This document shows, piece after piece, positions 1 through 6,228 of a stretch of DNA of 8,321 bases. The notes beneath the pieces are model-generated. The model searched no databases. It had not been told where the DNA came from and saw nothing but the letters and a program-made list of their open reading frames with translations. Source of the DNA: an uncultured Bacilli bacterium (GTDB taxonomy: Bacteria; Bacillota_I; Bacilli_A; RF39; UBA660); assembly GCA_934096535.1 (NCBI GenBank), contig CAKOMC010000054.1:1-8321 (forward strand). Direction: 5' to 3'. Every line of letters starts with the position of its first letter. Position 1 is the stretch's first letter. Both the position numbers and the translations under genes were made by a program.

Positions 1-182
1 GCATTATTATTACTTCTAATTTGTTCTAACTTTTTTAAGAAAGTTATTTTATCAGGACTATTATTAATTGTTGTGATAATACGGTTTAAATTAGTTTTTA
101 AATCTTCATTTAAATTATTATCTGTGTAAAGAGCATAAGTTAAAATTTCTTCCAAAAGCGTTTTTGTGTTTTCCATATCCAT
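1..182 (-). CDS. Unrecognised protein, N-terminal part only (cut by window edge)
   Basis: About 60 codons read open from the ATG at 182 to the left edge. The protein begins MDMENTKTLLEEILTYA and continues with Leu/Asn/Lys-rich, probably helical and soluble sequence; no signal peptide or membrane segment is visible in this part. Three in-frame ATGs lie at 191, 182 and 176. I chose 182 because AAGGA lies about 10 nt upstream of it but only 1 nt upstream of the ATG at 191. An extended -10 element (213-221) and the sortase terminator (238-269) lie just upstream, so this is a separate transcription unit from the sortase. No family is recognised and the C-terminus is outside the window. Confidence 0.6.
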   Translation of the reverse strand, partial: MDMENTKTLLEEILTYALYTDNNLNEDLKTNLNRIITTINNSPDKITFLKKLEQIRSNNN

Positions 183-212
183 AATTATCATATCCTTATA
201 TTATCTATACCC

Positions 213-222
213 ATTATAGCAA
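213..222 (-). promoter_or_regulatory. Extended -10 promoter of the left-edge gene
   Basis: On the minus strand this reads TTGCTATAAT: a perfect TATAAT with the TGn extension. The predicted transcription start is around 206, leaving a leader of about 25 nt that contains the AAGGA site. There is no good -35; the position 17 nt upstream falls in the T-tract of the preceding terminator. The same 10-mer occurs upstream of the ABC transporter gene (3060-3069). Confidence 0.6.
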
Positions 223-237
223 GAAAAAAACTATAAA

Positions 238-269
238 AAAAGCCTCATATCACTAGAATACGGGCTTTT
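238..269 (-). terminator. Rho-independent terminator of the sortase gene
   Basis: On the minus strand AAAAGCC pairs with GGCTTTT. An inner helix CGTAT/ATATG (one G-T pair, one bulged A) is closed by a 7-nt loop. The stem runs into seven T (235-241 on the plus strand are A). It starts about 35 nt after the sortase stop codon. Confidence 0.75.
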
Positions 270-303
270 AAGTTAATTTTTTTATCGTTTTTGAAGATTT
301 TTA

Positions 304-2007
304 TTAATTTTTTTTAAGTAAGTCTTTTCTTAATACCGCATGAACAACAAAACGCTCCGAAGTATTTGCACAGGTTGATAAAGTTAAAATTTTATCATCG
401 GCGGTAATTGCAATATCACTTTTAAATACCGAACGACTACGAATTAAGTTAATAAAGTTAAAGAATTCTTCTTGATTATTAAAGTTGGTTTGTAAATAAT
501 CATCAGTTACGGGAATGGTGTAAGCTGAGAAAACTTCCCACTTCATTTCGGCATTAATATCGTTATAAGTAATTAAGTTATCCTTAACATTTTGATACCA
601 ATTCTTCTTCGTAACTTGACTTAAAGTGCCAAACATTGTCTTACTATAATAACGATTATGAGCAAAAATAATGGTGTTTTGATCTAAAATAGTACTAGAG
701 TTTGCATAATTTAAGAAAACCCAACCATTAAAATCCTGCTTCTTATTGAAATTGTGTTTTAAATAATAATCATTATCAGTAGCTTGAACAATAGGATAAT
801 CAATAGTAGTATTGGGAACATTTAACCACCCAACTGTATCACTATTTAAATCCTTTAAAGCCATAATTACGGGATTTTGTTCTTCTTTTTTGACAGGGGT
901 AGAAGCCGTGTTGCCATCAGGATTTTCAGGATTACTTGGGGTTTCGTTATTATCAGGAATTTGGGTGCTACCATTTTCATCTGGGGCCTCATTATTGCTA
1001 GGATTGTTATCAGATGAGTCTTCCTTAGAATTATCATCGGTATTAATATTGTTATCTTTAATCTTGGTATCTAAATACTCCGTAATATTATCCTTAATAG
1101 CATTAACATTTTCTAAGGACTTCTTATTATTATAGAAAACAAAAGCAAAAGCCATAAAAGAAAGTAAGATGATGATAAGACAGCAAGATTTTATTGTCGT
1201 GGCAATAAGTTGCTTTATGTAATTAGATTCAATATACTCACTAGAATAAGCTAAAATAATATTAATATGTTGTTTCTTATTTTCCTTTTTTATCGTTTTA
1301 ATTCTTTCAATAATATCTTTATCCGTAATATTATCATGAATAGCAATCGTTATATTTTTAATTTTTAACTCTTTTAATAAATCAATTAAAGAAAGTAAAT
1401 CAGTTGTTAAGAAACGATATAATTCAATCGTTTTTAAATATTTATTAATCTTAAAGAAAGTCTTTAAGTCATTATAGTCATTAGCCACTATGGGACACAT
1501 CAACTTAATTGTTTTAGCATAAAAGATAGCTGAATAGTTATTTAAGTCATTATTAGCCATAAATTGGGAAGAAAATAAAACTTCTTGTTTAGAAATAACC
1601 TTGATATTATCTTTATCAAAAGTTTCAATTAAATAAGTAGGAATCGATAAACACTCAACTTCTTTTAAAGAATTAATTTTCTTTATAGCCTCATATGCTT
1701 CATAAGTAAAATTCTCATTAGTATTCATTAAAACCTTATTTATAGGGATATTTTTAAAACAAGGAGCAACGGTACTAATAACAGTCATATCGTTTGCGAT
1801 GATTAAATCGGTTTTCTTTTCTACACATATTTCTTTTAAGAAACCACTAACTAATTTTTGATTTTTAGCAACATAATCAAGAGAAAATAAGAGCTTTTCA
1901 TTACTGATAATGTTTGTATTTAAAAGGGTTTTATCTAAGTTTTTCTCTTTTACAACTAAATATATTTTTAAAGTTTGATTTTTAAATTCAATTTCTATTT
2001 TTTGCAT
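304..2007 (-). CDS. Class B-type sortase with a large cytoplasmic N-terminal extension
   Basis: Membrane-bound cysteine transpeptidase that would cut a C-terminal sorting motif and join the protein to the cell wall. The C-terminal domain (about 378-560 of 567) carries the triad His450 (in FAHN), Cys546 (in TLSTC) and Arg552 (in ERFVVHA). The TLSTC/RFVV pattern and a YYLKHNF-type segment near 414 point to class B rather than class A. One membrane helix lies at about 272-292 with residues 1-270 on the inside. An Asn/Asp/Pro-rich stalk follows at about 318-376. The first 270 residues alternate predicted strands and helices and match no family I know; ordinary class B sortases are roughly 220-300 aa with a short cytoplasmic tail. 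Start: ATG at 2007 with GCGAGG 5 nt upstream. The divergent neighbour at 2160 ends in NPETG and is the obvious candidate substrate. Confidence 0.88.
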   Translation of the reverse strand: MQKIEIEFKNQTLKIYLVVKEKNLDKTLLNTNIISNEKLLFSLDYVAKNQKLVSGFLKEICVEKKTDLIIANDMTVISTVAPCFKNIPINKVLMNTNENFTYEAYEAIKKINSLKEVECLSIPTYLIETFDKDNIKVISKQEVLFSSQFMANNDLNNYSAIFYAKTIKLMCPIVANDYNDLKTFFKINKYLKTIELYRFLTTDLLSLIDLLKELKIKNITIAIHDNITDKDIIERIKTIKKENKKQHINIILAYSSEYIESNYIKQLIATTIKSCCLIIILLSFMAFAFVFYNNKKSLENVNAIKDNITEYLDTKIKDNNINTDDNSKEDSSDNNPSNNEAPDENGSTQIPDNNETPSNPENPDGNTASTPVKKEEQNPVIMALKDLNSDTVGWLNVPNTTIDYPIVQATDNDYYLKHNFNKKQDFNGWVFLNYANSSTILDQNTIIFAHNRYYSKTMFGTLSQVTKKNWYQNVKDNLITYNDINAEMKWEVFSAYTIPVTDDYLQTNFNNQEEFFNFINLIRSRSVFKSDIAITADDKILTLSTCANTSERFVVHAVLRKDLLKKN

Positions 2008-2029
2008 AATAACCTCGCCAATTTTATAA

Positions 2030-2060
2030 ATTACAATACAATAATATCATAGTTTGTAAT
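2030..2060 (-). promoter_or_regulatory. Possible sortase promoter, coincident with a 7-bp dyad
   Basis: On the minus strand TTACAA (2054-2059) and TGTAAT (2030-2035) are 18 nt apart, a weak -35/-10 pair that would give a leader of about 15 nt. The same bases form an inverted repeat, ATTACAA (2030-2036) and TTGTAAT (2054-2060), which could be an operator. In such AT-rich DNA either reading may be chance. Confidence 0.3.
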
Positions 2061-2087
2061 ATTTTTGGAAATAATGTCTTAAAGTAA

Positions 2088-2116
2088 TTTACTTTTTTTT
2101 GAAAATTTGATATCAT
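2088..2116 (+). promoter_or_regulatory. Promoter of the NPETG surface protein gene
   Basis: TTTACT (2088-2093), a 17-nt spacer and TATCAT (2111-2116), with a TG one base before the -10 (2108-2109), form an extended -10 promoter. Transcription would start near 2123. That falls after the upstream in-frame ATG at 2121 and so supports ATG 2160 as the real start. Confidence 0.55.
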
Positions 2117-2159
2117 AAAAATGAAAAATAAGGGAAAGATAAATGTGAGAGGTAAATTT

Positions 2160-2846
2160 ATGAAAAAAATTAATAAGTTATTTGCTACTGCTTTAGTCGG
2201 CGTAGTAGGGGTTCTTGGAATTGGGGTTGTTCATGCTGCTGATTTGAATGCGGGACCAGTTACTGTAAAGTGTAATAATTCAAAACTAGCAATTGGAGCA
2301 TCCACTGTTTGTGATGTTATCATTACACCATCTGAAGATTTAGCTGATACAGCTACTACTGTTAATAAAGCATTCATATCTATGTCGCAGTCAGAATATA
2401 TTACGGCAAGTAGTATTACTGCAAATGAAGCTGCTGGTTTTAAAATTGAAAGTGGCGCTGATACAAGCGATAAAGCTAAAGAGCGTACTGTTCAATTAGG
2501 TTTTAGTGGTAAATTAACTAAAGGTGTAGAAACTAAAATTATGTCATTTACATTAAAATTAGAAGAAGCAGCTTCTAAGTTACCAGAAGGTAATTGTGCT
2601 GAACTTTGTGTAAGTGGAGTTATGTTTGATGTTACATCAGCAAAAGGAACAATTGCTAAAGCCGTTGTAGGTGATACCGGTAAAGCTTGTCCAAATATCA
2701 TTATTACAGAACAAAAATGTGAAGGTAAAGGTTGCAATCCGGAAACTGGAGAATTTATTAACTATGCCATTATTGCAGGTGTTGCTGGTATTTCTTTAGT
2801 GGCTATTGCTGTTGTTACTAAAAAGAAAAAATTCTATACTGTTTAG
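2160..2846 (+). CDS. Secreted surface protein with NPETG sortase-sorting signal
   Basis: A 228-aa exported protein. Residues 1-26 form a Sec signal peptide (MKKINKLF, a hydrophobic core, cleavage after VHA). The body (about 28-190) is strand-rich and rather Ala/Thr/Ser-rich, with seven Cys (38, 51, 146, 150, 178, 187, 192). Hydrophobic patterns such as KIMSFTLKL recall a cohesin-like or Ig-like beta sandwich, but this is only a weak resemblance. The C-terminus is a textbook wall-anchor signal: NPETG at 193-197, a membrane helix at about 201-219, then KKKK. NPxTG motifs are the type used by class B sortases, and one is encoded divergently 152 nt away. Start: ATG 2160 has AGAGG 7 nt upstream; the in-frame ATG at 2121 has no such site and lies about at the predicted transcription start. 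Ligand or structural role unknown. Confidence 0.85.
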   Translation: MKKINKLFATALVGVVGVLGIGVVHAADLNAGPVTVKCNNSKLAIGASTVCDVIITPSEDLADTATTVNKAFISMSQSEYITASSITANEAAGFKIESGADTSDKAKERTVQLGFSGKLTKGVETKIMSFTLKLEEAASKLPEGNCAELCVSGVMFDVTSAKGTIAKAVVGDTGKACPNIIITEQKCEGKGCNPETGEFINYAIIAGVAGISLVAIAVVTKKKKFYTV

Positions 2847-2856
2847 TTTAGATTTT

Positions 2857-2880
2857 AGAGACTACGGTCTCTTTTTATTT
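2857..2880 (+). terminator. Rho-independent terminator after the NPETG gene
   Basis: AGAGAC pairs with GTCTCT around a TACG loop, giving the very stable C(UACG)G tetraloop in RNA, followed by TTTTTATTTT. It begins 11 nt after the stop codon. Confidence 0.88.
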
Positions 2881-2979
2881 TGCTTACAGCTTGGTTGAAT
2901 AAAAAAATTAATATTGGTAATATAGTAAAAAAAGACTTGAAAATTTATTTAAAGTAAATAATCAGCCATAAATTTAACT

Positions 2980-3016
2980 TTTTTGAAGAAATTTAGCAAT
3001 TTTTGAAGGAAATTAG
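2980..3016 (+). repeat. Two 17-bp direct repeats, 20-bp period, upstream of the ABC gene
   Basis: TTTTTGAAGAAATTTAG (2980-2996) and TTTTTGAAGGAAATTAG (3000-3016) match at 15 of 17 positions. A 20-bp period is close to two helical turns, as seen where a dimeric regulator binds one DNA face. They lie about 50-85 nt upstream of the predicted -10. A regulatory role is inference. Confidence 0.45.
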
Positions 3017-3048
3017 GGGGTAGGCGGTAATATATATAATTAGAGGGA

Positions 3049-3062
3049 CAAATTTTAATTTG
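3049..3062. promoter_or_regulatory. Perfect 14-bp dyad touching the -10 of the ABC gene
   Basis: CAAATT-TT-AATTTG is a perfect palindrome around a 2-nt centre. Its last two bases are the TG of the extended -10 at 3061-3069, so a bound protein would block RNA polymerase. It is a candidate repressor operator, but low complexity makes chance possible. Confidence 0.35.
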
Positions 3063-3081
3063 CTATAATTTATAGTATAAT
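3060..3081 (+). promoter_or_regulatory. Promoter of the ABC transporter operon
   Basis: TTGCTATAAT (3060-3069) is an extended -10 with perfect TATAAT. A second TATAAT follows at 3076-3081. No convincing -35 is seen for either, so the TGn extension probably matters. The start codon's GGAGG lies at 3088-3092. Confidence 0.6.
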
Positions 3082-3096
3082 AAAGATGGAGGATTT

Positions 3097-5361
3097 ATGT
3101 TAAGTGTAAAAAAAATATATAAAAGTTATGGTACTAAAGATAATAAATATCCAGTTTTAAAAGATATTAATTTAAATTTTCGGACTAATGAGTTTGTGGC
3201 TATCTTAGGACCATCTGGTTCGGGAAAAACTACTTTACTAAATATTTTGGGAGGACTTGATCGTTATGATGAAGGGGACTTAATAATTAATGGGAAGTCG
3301 ACTAAACAATTTAAGGAGAGTAATTGGGACAGTTATCGTAATAAATCAATTGGCTTTGTTTTTCAAAGTTATAATTTAATTAGTCATATTTCTATATTAA
3401 GTAATGTCGAGATGGGACTTACCTTAGGTAATGTTACTAAGAGCGAAGCTAAGAAAAGAGCAATTGAGGCTTTAGAAAAAGTTGGGTTAAAAGACCATAT
3501 TCATAAGAAACCTAATCAGTTAAGTGGGGGGCAAATGCAGAGGGTTGCCATTGCAAGAGCTCTAGTTAATAATCCTGATATTATTTTAGCTGATGAACCA
3601 ACGGGAGCCTTAGATTCTAAAACTAGTACGCAAATTATGGAGTTAATTAAAGAAATTTCTAAGGATAAATTAGTTATCATGGTAACTCATAATGATACCC
3701 TAGCTGATATCTATGCAAGCCGAATAATTAAATTAAGTGATGGTAAAATTGTTAGTGATTCTAATCCCTATGATGCTAAAGAAGAAAATGCTGAATATAG
3801 CTTAAAAAGAACTAAAATGAGTTTTTTTATCGCTTTAGGTTTATCTTTAAATAATATTAAAACCAAGAAGGGGAGGACCTTACTTACTAGTTTTGCGGCT
3901 TCTATTGGGATTATTGGTATATCTTTAGTTTTAGCCCTTTCTAATGGTTTTCAAAAACAAATTGATAATTTTGAAAGAGATACTTTATCTAATATGCCTA
4001 TTTCCATCCTGAAAGATGGTATTGATATAAAAGAGGCCATTACTACTTCAACTACTAATGACTTAGAAGAATATCCTTTTGATAATATAATTAGAAAAGA
4101 AAAAGATGCTCAAACGATAAGTCACGCTAATAAGATAGATGCTAAATATATAGCTTATTTAAATAATATTGATAGTATTTATCTTAGTGGGATATCTTAT
4201 GGTCGCTATACTAATATGAATTTATTAATAAAAAATAATGAGGAAGCAGTGCCTTTTCTTTACCAATTATCACCAATTCCCGAAACTAAAGATGGTAAGG
4301 TTGATTCTTTAGTAACTAATAATTATGATTTACTAGCGGGTAAGTTACCTGAGGCAAGTAATGAATTAATGTTAATAGTAGATTCTTATAATAAGATATC
4401 AGCTGATCTTTATAATCTTTTAGGACTTACAGACTCTAGTACCTTTACAGATGTTTTAAATAAAGAAATTAAATTAATAAATAATAATGAATATTATACT
4501 GAATTTAATAATATTTATATTGGTAATACTGACTATGCTTCGATGTATGAAAATAGTAATAATATAACTTTAAAAATAGTAGGTATTATAAGAGGTAAAA
4601 AAGATAATCAATTTAGTGAAATGGCTGGAACTGGGTTAAGTTATAAGGATTCTTTATTAGAAGAATATATTAATAAAAATAAAGAATCAGCTATTGTAAA
4701 AAAGCAAGAAGAAGTAGATTATAATGTTTTAAGTGGTCAAAAGTTTGATGAATCAATTACTAAAGAAATGATTTTAAGTACTTTAGGAGGTAATGATATT
4801 CCTTTTAGTATTCAATTGTATCCTAAAGATTTTAATAGTAAAGATGAAATAATCGAATATTTAGATAAGTATAATGAGACTAAGCAAGATGAAGATAAAA
4901 TAGTTTATACTGATTATGCTAGTACGGTAACTGAGCTTTCTAGTGGTATTATGAATGGTATTACTTTAGTGTTGGTAGGATTTTCTTCAGTATCGCTAAT
5001 TGTTTCTTCTATTATGATTAGTATTATTACTTATATTAGCGTTTTAGAAAGAACTAAAGAAATTGGTATTTTAAGAAGTCTAGGAGCTCGTAAGAAGGAT
5101 ATATCAAGAGTATTTAATGCCGAAACTTGTATTATTGGCTTTGTTTCTGGTCTTATGGGTGTAGGGATAGCTTATCTTTTAACATTCCCAATTAATATAG
5201 TTATTAAAAATGCTACAGATTTAAGTAATGTTGCTCTTTTAAGTGTTAATCATGTTATTATAATGATTACAATAAGTGTTGTTATAACAATGATTGGGGG
5301 ATTAATACCAGCTAAAATGGCTAGTAAAAAAGACCCTGTAGTAGCTTTAAGGACGGAGTAA
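3097..5361 (+). CDS. MacB-type ABC transporter, ATPase-permease fusion
   Basis: A 754-aa inner-membrane exporter or mechanotransmission-type ABC protein. The N-terminal ATPase (about 1-222) has every motif: Walker A GPSGSGKT (38-45), Q-loop Gln90, signature LSGGQ (142-146), Walker B with catalytic Glu167 (ILADEPTG) and H-loop His198. The permease is FtsX/MacB-like: one helix at about 262-282, a large extracytoplasmic region of about 335 residues, then helices near 617-647, 675-700 and 718-738, and the cytoplasmic segment ERTKEIGILRSLGA typical of the family. Relatives move peptides, antibiotics or lipoproteins, or signal through an adjacent two-component system; no sensor kinase is in view, so the substrate is unknown. 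Start: ATG 3097 with GGAGG 4 nt upstream. It is followed after 1 nt by the HAD gene, so the two were cotranscribed. Confidence 0.92.
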   Translation: MLSVKKIYKSYGTKDNKYPVLKDINLNFRTNEFVAILGPSGSGKTTLLNILGGLDRYDEGDLIINGKSTKQFKESNWDSYRNKSIGFVFQSYNLISHISILSNVEMGLTLGNVTKSEAKKRAIEALEKVGLKDHIHKKPNQLSGGQMQRVAIARALVNNPDIILADEPTGALDSKTSTQIMELIKEISKDKLVIMVTHNDTLADIYASRIIKLSDGKIVSDSNPYDAKEENAEYSLKRTKMSFFIALGLSLNNIKTKKGRTLLTSFAASIGIIGISLVLALSNGFQKQIDNFERDTLSNMPISILKDGIDIKEAITTSTTNDLEEYPFDNIIRKEKDAQTISHANKIDAKYIAYLNNIDSIYLSGISYGRYTNMNLLIKNNEEAVPFLYQLSPIPETKDGKVDSLVTNNYDLLAGKLPEASNELMLIVDSYNKISADLYNLLGLTDSSTFTDVLNKEIKLINNNEYYTEFNNIYIGNTDYASMYENSNNITLKIVGIIRGKKDNQFSEMAGTGLSYKDSLLEEYINKNKESAIVKKQEEVDYNVLSGQKFDESITKEMILSTLGGNDIPFSIQLYPKDFNSKDEIIEYLDKYNETKQDEDKIVYTDYASTVTELSSGIMNGITLVLVGFSSVSLIVSSIMISIITYISVLERTKEIGILRSLGARKKDISRVFNAETCIIGFVSGLMGVGIAYLLTFPINIVIKNATDLSNVALLSVNHVIIMITISVVITMIGGLIPAKMASKKDPVVALRTE

Positions 5362-5362
5362 G

Positions 5363-5976
5363 ATGATAAAGAATATTGTTTTTGATATTGGTAATGTTAT
5401 TTTAAATTTTGATATCAAAAGGGTTTTAAAGGAATATACGAGTGATTCTAATATAAGAAAATTTATTTTAGATAATATTATTAACTGTTAGGTAATGCCT
5501 TAATAGATACTGGTTATTTAAAGGTAGAGGACGCTATTAAAATTGTCTGTGATCGAACTAATCATATAAATGACAATATAATTATTGATTTTTGGACAAC
5601 CTATCTTAATTATGCTTATATAGATAAGAAAATGTTAGAGTTAATTATAAAGTTAAAAGAAAATGGTTATCATACTTATATATTATTTAATATTAATCCT
5701 TATACATATAACTATATTTTAGAAAAATATAATTTATTTAATATAGTAGATGGGTGTATTTTATCTTACCAAGTTCATATGATAAAACCATATCAAGGAA
5801 TATACCAAGAATTAATTAACAAATTTTATTTAAATCCTAAGGAAACTTTATTTATTGATGATAATTTAAATAATATTAAAACTGCTATTCTTTTGAATAT
5901 AAAGGGTATAAAAGTAAAACCTGATAATTATCATGATGTTGAAACTAAATTAAGAAAGAATAATATTAAATTTTAA
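5363..5976 (+). pseudogene. YihX-like HAD-IA phosphatase, frameshifted
   Basis: The first part, 5363-5491, encodes 42 residues with the HAD motif I form FDIGNVILNFD and stops at TAG. The reading resumes in the -1 frame from about 5488 (LGNALIDTGYL, then VEDAIKIVCDRT) and runs to TAA at 5976. It includes the motif III Lys in MIKPYQGIY and motif IV LFIDDN. Related enzymes (E. coli YihX hydrolyses alpha-D-glucose 1-phosphate) have a SPEW-like segment at the junction. Its absence suggests a deletion of about 10 nt rather than a one-base error. Motif II, normally LSNxN, reads LFNIN here, so the conserved Ser/Thr is also gone. Both defects point to a decaying gene. The ATG lies 1 nt after the ABC stop and uses a GGAG at the end of that gene, so it was translationally coupled. 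An ATG at 5632 could start a C-terminal fragment lacking the nucleophile. Confidence 0.8.
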
Positions 5977-6044
5977 AAGGAAAAGTGGGTCATCAAAACC
6001 AGTTTTAATTTATACCTTATTATTATACAATTTATAAGAAATGA

Positions 6045-6067
6045 ACTAGTAAGTATTTCTTACTAGT
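6045..6067. repeat. Perfect 9-bp inverted repeat
   Basis: ACTAGTAAG pairs with CTTACTAGT around a TATTT loop. No T-tract follows on either strand, so it is not a standard terminator. It is the first of three stacked inverted repeats between the broken HAD gene and the variable surface protein gene. Confidence 0.6.
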
Positions 6068-6093
6068 CCAGAAATTAATTAAATAAAATATAA

Positions 6094-6133
6094 AAAAGCA
6101 CTAGAAAGCGACTAACTTATTTCTAGTGCTTTT
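6094..6133. terminator. Bidirectional terminator between convergent genes
   Basis: A perfect 14-bp stem (AAAAGCACTAGAAA with its complement) closes a 12-nt loop. Four T follow on the plus strand and six on the minus strand. It lies between the plus-strand ABC/HAD unit and the minus-strand surface protein gene and can end both. Confidence 0.85.
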
Positions 6134-6145
6134 AAGTATCATTAA

Positions 6146-6228
6146 AAGTAACTGGGGCCATTTTTGATAAGAGAATTATAAATAAACCATACTAAAATAT
6201 TTATATTTTTTTAAGGCCCCAGTTACTT
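6146..6228. repeat. 14-bp GC-rich inverted repeat abutting the variable gene's stop codon
   Basis: AAGTAACTGGGGCC (6146-6159) and its exact complement (6215-6228) enclose 55 nt of very AT-rich DNA. The right arm overlaps the stop codon (6227-6229) of the surface protein gene. In its mRNA this forms a strong stem with a long loop, followed by CTTTTAATG. It may be a terminator or 3'-end stabiliser, or DNA structure linked to the variable region. No target-site duplication supports a mobile element. Confidence 0.6.

Noticed and set aside
812..1135. 107-codon plus-strand open frame opposite the sortase stalk
   Set aside because: It is the reverse of the Asn/Asp/Pro-rich linker codons, with no ribosome binding site and no plausible protein pattern.
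2121..2159. Earlier in-frame ATG at 2121 for the NPETG protein
   Set aside because: It sits at the predicted transcription start and would put 13 extra charged residues before a complete signal peptide.
2492..2737. 81-codon minus-strand open frame inside the NPETG gene
   Set aside because: Antisense shadow of a well-supported gene with signal peptide and sorting signal.
5486..5491. Programmed -1 frameshift in the HAD gene
   Set aside because: No slippery heptamer at the junction, conserved residues are missing there, and motif II is also damaged.
6146..6228. Miniature transposon (terminal inverted repeats around an AT-rich core)
   Set aside because: No target-site duplication, only 83 nt, and the right arm overlaps the stop codon; a structural role fits better.
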